NCBI GenBank assembly: GCA_030271555.1
Contig: JARXKQ010000047.1
Span: forward strand, 1-7,386
Reading direction: 5' to 3'
DNA: 7,386 bases
From: Chloroflexota bacterium
GTDB lineage: Bacteria > Chloroflexota > Limnocylindria > Limnocylindrales > CSP1-4
Positions within the stretch are counted from its first letter, which is position 1, and each line of letters begins with the position of its first letter. This document shows, in pieces, positions 5,206 through 7,386 of this stretch. The position numbers and the translations under genes are program-made. A model generated the notes under the pieces. The model worked only from the letters and a program-made list of their open reading frames with translations, was not told the DNA's origin and did not search any database.

Positions 5206-6186
5206 ATGCGCGTCCTCGTCAGCGGCGGCGCGGGGTACGTCGGCAGCACCACCGCTGAGCGGCTGATCGGTGCCGGCCACGACGTCGTCGTCTACGACTC
5301 GCTGATCCGCGGCCACCGTGCCGCGGTGCCGCCCAGTGCAACGCTGGTAGAGGGCGACATCGGCGATGCGGCGGCCTTCGAGCAGGCGCTGCGCCAGCAC
5401 CAGGTCGATGCGGTCCTCCATTGCGCCGGAATGGCGCTCGTGGGTGAGTCGGTGGCGCAGCCGGATCGTTACTTCGAGGTCAACGTCGTATCGGGGCCAA
5501 AGATGCTCGATGCGATGCGCGCCGCCGGCGTGAAGCGCATCTGCTTTTCGTCGAGCGCCGCGGTCTACGGCGTGCCCCATTCGACGCCCATCGAGGAAGA
5601 CCATCCGCTGCGGCCGGTCAATCCTTATGGCGAGACTAAGCGCGCCTTCGAAGGCATGCTCGACTGGTACAGCCGCGCCTACGGCATTGGCGCGGTGTCG
5701 CTGCGCTACTTCAACGTTGCCTGCGCGACACAGGAGCGCGGCGAGGACCACCGCCCGGAGACGCATCTCATCCCGAACATCTTGGCCGCGTTCACTGGCG
5801 GGCCACCGCTGAAGGTCTTCGGCACCGACTACCCGACCAAAGACGGCACCTGCATCCGCGACTACATCCACGTCGACGACCTGGCCGACGCCCATGCCGC
5901 GGCGCTCGCCTTGACCGCGGATGTGAGCGGTCAACACGTCGTCTGCAACCTGGGCTCCGGCTCGGGCTTCAGCGTGCTGGAAGTGCTGGAGGCGGCTCGG
6001 CGGGTTGTCGGCAAGGAGGTTCCGCACGAGATCGCTGATCGGCGCGCGGGTGACCCGCCGGTGCTCGTTGCGAGCAATGCCAAGGCGCGTGAGCTGCTCG
6101 ATTGGGAGCCGCGCCGGGGCACACTGGCGGAGATGATCGGCTCGGCGTGGAGCTGGCGTCAGGGCCATCCTGCTGGCTACGAGTAA
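5206..6186 (+). CDS. galE: UDP-glucose 4-epimerase
   Basis: The enzyme interconverts UDP-glucose and UDP-galactose with tightly bound NAD, feeding galactose use and surface glycan synthesis in the cytoplasm. It is an extended short-chain dehydrogenase of 326 residues, normal for the family. The Rossmann motif GGAGYVGS is at residues 7-14, right at the N-terminus. The catalytic triad is visible as the serine in FSSSAAVYG (about Ser117), and Tyr141 and Lys145 in NPYGETK. Further signatures are SLRYFNVA, THLIPNI, and DGTCIRDYIHVDDLADAH, which marks GalE among NAD-sugar epimerases. The C-terminus (ADRRAGDPPVLVAS, then LLDWEPRR) is also typical. It lies 13 bases after the TPR gene and 9 before the ligase-like gene. 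Specificity for UDP-GlcNAc or another sugar cannot be excluded from sequence alone. Confidence 0.95.
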   Translation: MRVLVSGGAGYVGSTTAERLIGAGHDVVVYDSLIRGHRAAVPPSATLVEGDIGDAAAFEQALRQHQVDAVLHCAGMALVGESVAQPDRYFEVNVVSGPKMLDAMRAAGVKRICFSSSAAVYGVPHSTPIEEDHPLRPVNPYGETKRAFEGMLDWYSRAYGIGAVSLRYFNVACATQERGEDHRPETHLIPNILAAFTGGPPLKVFGTDYPTKDGTCIRDYIHVDDLADAHAAALALTADVSGQHVVCNLGSGSGFSVLEVLEAARRVVGKEVPHEIADRRAGDPPVLVASNAKARELLDWEPRRGTLAEMIGSAWSWRQGHPAGYE

Positions 6187-6195
6187 AGTCTCGCG

Positions 6196-6900
6196 ATGCC
6201 CGGCAAGCAGAAGCCCGTCGTCATTCCCGCCAATCCGCGCGACTGGCGGCCACAGAAGATCAATCACGGCCGCTTCGTGCCGCAGATCGTCGATCCGGTC
6301 GTCGAGCCGCTGTGGCGTGGGACCCGCATCATCGTCCACTACCGCGACTCGCAGGTTCACGACCAGTGGGGCGACATCGAGGTGCTCGACGAGTTCGGTG
6401 ACGACGCGACCCAGGACGCGCCAATGGCACTCGACTTCCTGCGCCGCTCGGTCCTGGCGAGCGAAGCGGTGATCGACGGCATCATCACGACCCAGGCGAC
6501 CGGTGGCGGCGAAGGGCTCGCGATGGTCCTGACCGGCCGGACCAAGCCCATTCAGCGGCTGTTCATTGGCGGGCCCGGCAGCGAGGTCACCTTCGAGCCG
6601 CCCAAGGACTCCCGCCATGAAGGCGAGCCGGCGTTCGTGGCGCTGGACCTGTTGAGCGTTGACGACCAGCAACTATTCGACGTTCCCTTGCTCGAGCGCA
6701 AGCGGCTGCTCGAGGCTGTCATCTCTGAAAGCGAGCTTGTGCGGGTGTCGCCGGTCGTTCGGCCGCCGCTGCGCCAATGGTTCGCGAGCTGGCGCGCTGC
6801 CGGGTTCGAGGGACTTGTCCTCAAGGCATCCAACAGTCGCTACGAGCCGGGCGGCCGGACGGCCCAGTGGGCGACAGTCGAACGGATGCCGCGCGCATAG
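6196..6900 (+). CDS. ATP-dependent DNA ligase-like protein without the catalytic lysine (probable pseudo-ligase)
   Basis: The protein has 234 residues and resembles the adenylation domain of ATP-dependent DNA ligases, especially LigD-type. The best-kept part is residues 145-225: PAFVALDLLSVDD (motif III), then VPLLERKRLLEAVI, VRPPLRQWFASWRAAGFEG, and motif IV EGLVLKASNSRY at 205-216 followed by PGGR. The early part aligns as VEPLWRGTRIIV (36-47) with the usual EPKWDGYR, so motif I KxDGxR reads L39-W-R41-G-T-R: the AMP-accepting Lys is Leu and the Asp is Arg. The usual DGE between motifs I and III is DGI (94-96). The motif V region ends W225-ATVE without its lysines. The OB-fold domain is missing. 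Self-adenylation and ligation are therefore unlikely. The frame is intact, so a retained binding or regulatory role is possible. No clear Shine-Dalgarno precedes ATG 6196; translation may be coupled to galE, 9 bases upstream. Confidence 0.75.
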   Translation: MPGKQKPVVIPANPRDWRPQKINHGRFVPQIVDPVVEPLWRGTRIIVHYRDSQVHDQWGDIEVLDEFGDDATQDAPMALDFLRRSVLASEAVIDGIITTQATGGGEGLAMVLTGRTKPIQRLFIGGPGSEVTFEPPKDSRHEGEPAFVALDLLSVDDQQLFDVPLLERKRLLEAVISESELVRVSPVVRPPLRQWFASWRAAGFEGLVLKASNSRYEPGGRTAQWATVERMPRA

Positions 6901-7386
6901 TGCGCGACTGGCCGCTTGTCGTGCGGCAGGCGCGACCAACAGATAAGGACGCTGTCCTTGCGTTCGCGACCACCACTTGGGATGGCTGGGACTACATCCC
7001 GCACGCCTGGCCGGTATGGCTCGCCGCCCGCGACGGAGCGGTGCTGGTGGCCTGCGGACCAGATGACCAGCCGGTGGCCGTGACCCGGATCGCCATGGTC
7101 TCGCCCACGGAGGGTTGGTGGGAGGGCATCCGCGTCGACCCACGTGTACGCGGCATGGAAGTCGCCTCAGACCTGCAGGTGGCCGAGCTGCGCTGGTCGG
7201 CCGCTATGGGCGCGAACGTGATTCGCTACGCGACGTCGGCGCGCAACGAGGGATCGCATCGGCTGGGCGCGCGGCACGACGTGAACCTGATGTTCGCGTA
7301 TCGCAACTACTGGTGGTCGCCCCAGGGCGATGACGATCCGCACGAGCCGAGCGCATTCGATGCCGCGGTTCGCGCCGAATCGACGC
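6900..7386 (+). CDS. GNAT-family N-acetyltransferase, 3' end outside the window
   Basis: GNAT enzymes move an acetyl group from acetyl-CoA to an amine of a small molecule or protein. The start GTG 6900 shares one base with the preceding TAG, so the two genes are translationally coupled; GTG 6921 is a possible alternative. 162 codons are present without a stop. VRQARPTDKDAVLAFA (8-23) is the usual GNAT beginning. The central strand and CoA-binding motif A are at about 75-92 (EGIRVDPRVRGMEVASDL), and VIRYATSARNEGSHRL (107-122) is a common GNAT motif B region. In motif A (R/QxxGxG/A) the last small residue is Glu87 (R82-V-R-G85-M-E87), which could weaken CoA pyrophosphate binding. After the fold the chain continues with an acidic tail (GDDDPHEPSAFD), so a further domain may follow. 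The substrate is unknown. Confidence 0.82.
   Translation, partial: MRDWPLVVRQARPTDKDAVLAFATTTWDGWDYIPHAWPVWLAARDGAVLVACGPDDQPVAVTRIAMVSPTEGWWEGIRVDPRVRGMEVASDLQVAELRWSAAMGANVIRYATSARNEGSHRLGARHDVNLMFAYRNYWWSPQGDDDPHEPSAFDAAVRAEST

Noticed and set aside
5035..6672. A 545-codon open frame on the minus strand
   Set aside because: It lies opposite galE and the ligase-like gene, both of which have clear family motifs. Long antisense frames are expected in high-GC DNA, and its translation shows no recognisable domain.
1..7386. CRISPR arrays, insertion sequences, prophage or defence genes, tRNA or rRNA genes
   Set aside because: No direct-repeat arrays, terminal inverted repeats, transposase/integrase motifs or tRNA-like cloverleafs were seen; the lone HNH gene is not enough to call a defence system.

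Overview
The window is high-GC bacterial chromosomal DNA, densely packed with genes and showing no mobile element, CRISPR array or RNA gene that I can see. The gene content (a biotin-dependent acyl-CoA carboxylase next to HMG-CoA lyase, a small stand-alone HNH protein, a CCA-adding enzyme with an HD domain) and the GC-rich codon use suggest a free-living member of Chloroflexota or a similar high-GC lineage such as Actinomycetota. That assignment is an inference with low confidence.

Layout. (1) Positions 1-2186, plus strand: the 3' part of a biotin carboxylase/BCCP alpha subunit, then 3-hydroxy-3-methylglutaryl-CoA lyase. Together they look like the end of a leucine/isovalerate degradation operon. 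(2) Positions 2172-2777, minus strand: a small membrane-anchored protein of unknown function whose 3' end overlaps the lyase gene tail to tail. (3) Positions 2778-2858: the only real intergenic region, a divergent promoter region with an AT-rich pocket. It holds an extended -10-like element inside a perfect 7+7 bp dyad. (4) Positions 2859-7386, plus strand: six genes in close or overlapping order. These are an HNH protein, a CCA-adding enzyme split by an in-frame TAG into two pieces, a TPR protein, UDP-glucose 4-epimerase, a ligase-like protein without the catalytic lysine, and a GNAT acetyltransferase that runs off the window end. Gaps are +1, 30 (inside the split gene), -3, 13, 9 and -1 bases, so they are probably co-transcribed.

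Functionally, the left part breaks down leucine-derived CoA thioesters to acetyl-CoA and acetoacetate. The right operon mixes tRNA 3'-end maturation (cca), sugar-nucleotide interconversion (galE) and three proteins of uncertain role, so it is not an obvious single pathway. I found no complete new system. The points most worth a second look are the split cca gene with a well-placed Shine-Dalgarno sequence before the second half, the hairpin bridging the HNH stop and the cca TTG start, the operator-like dyad at 2803-2824, and the ligase-fold protein that has lost several catalytic motifs but keeps an open frame.
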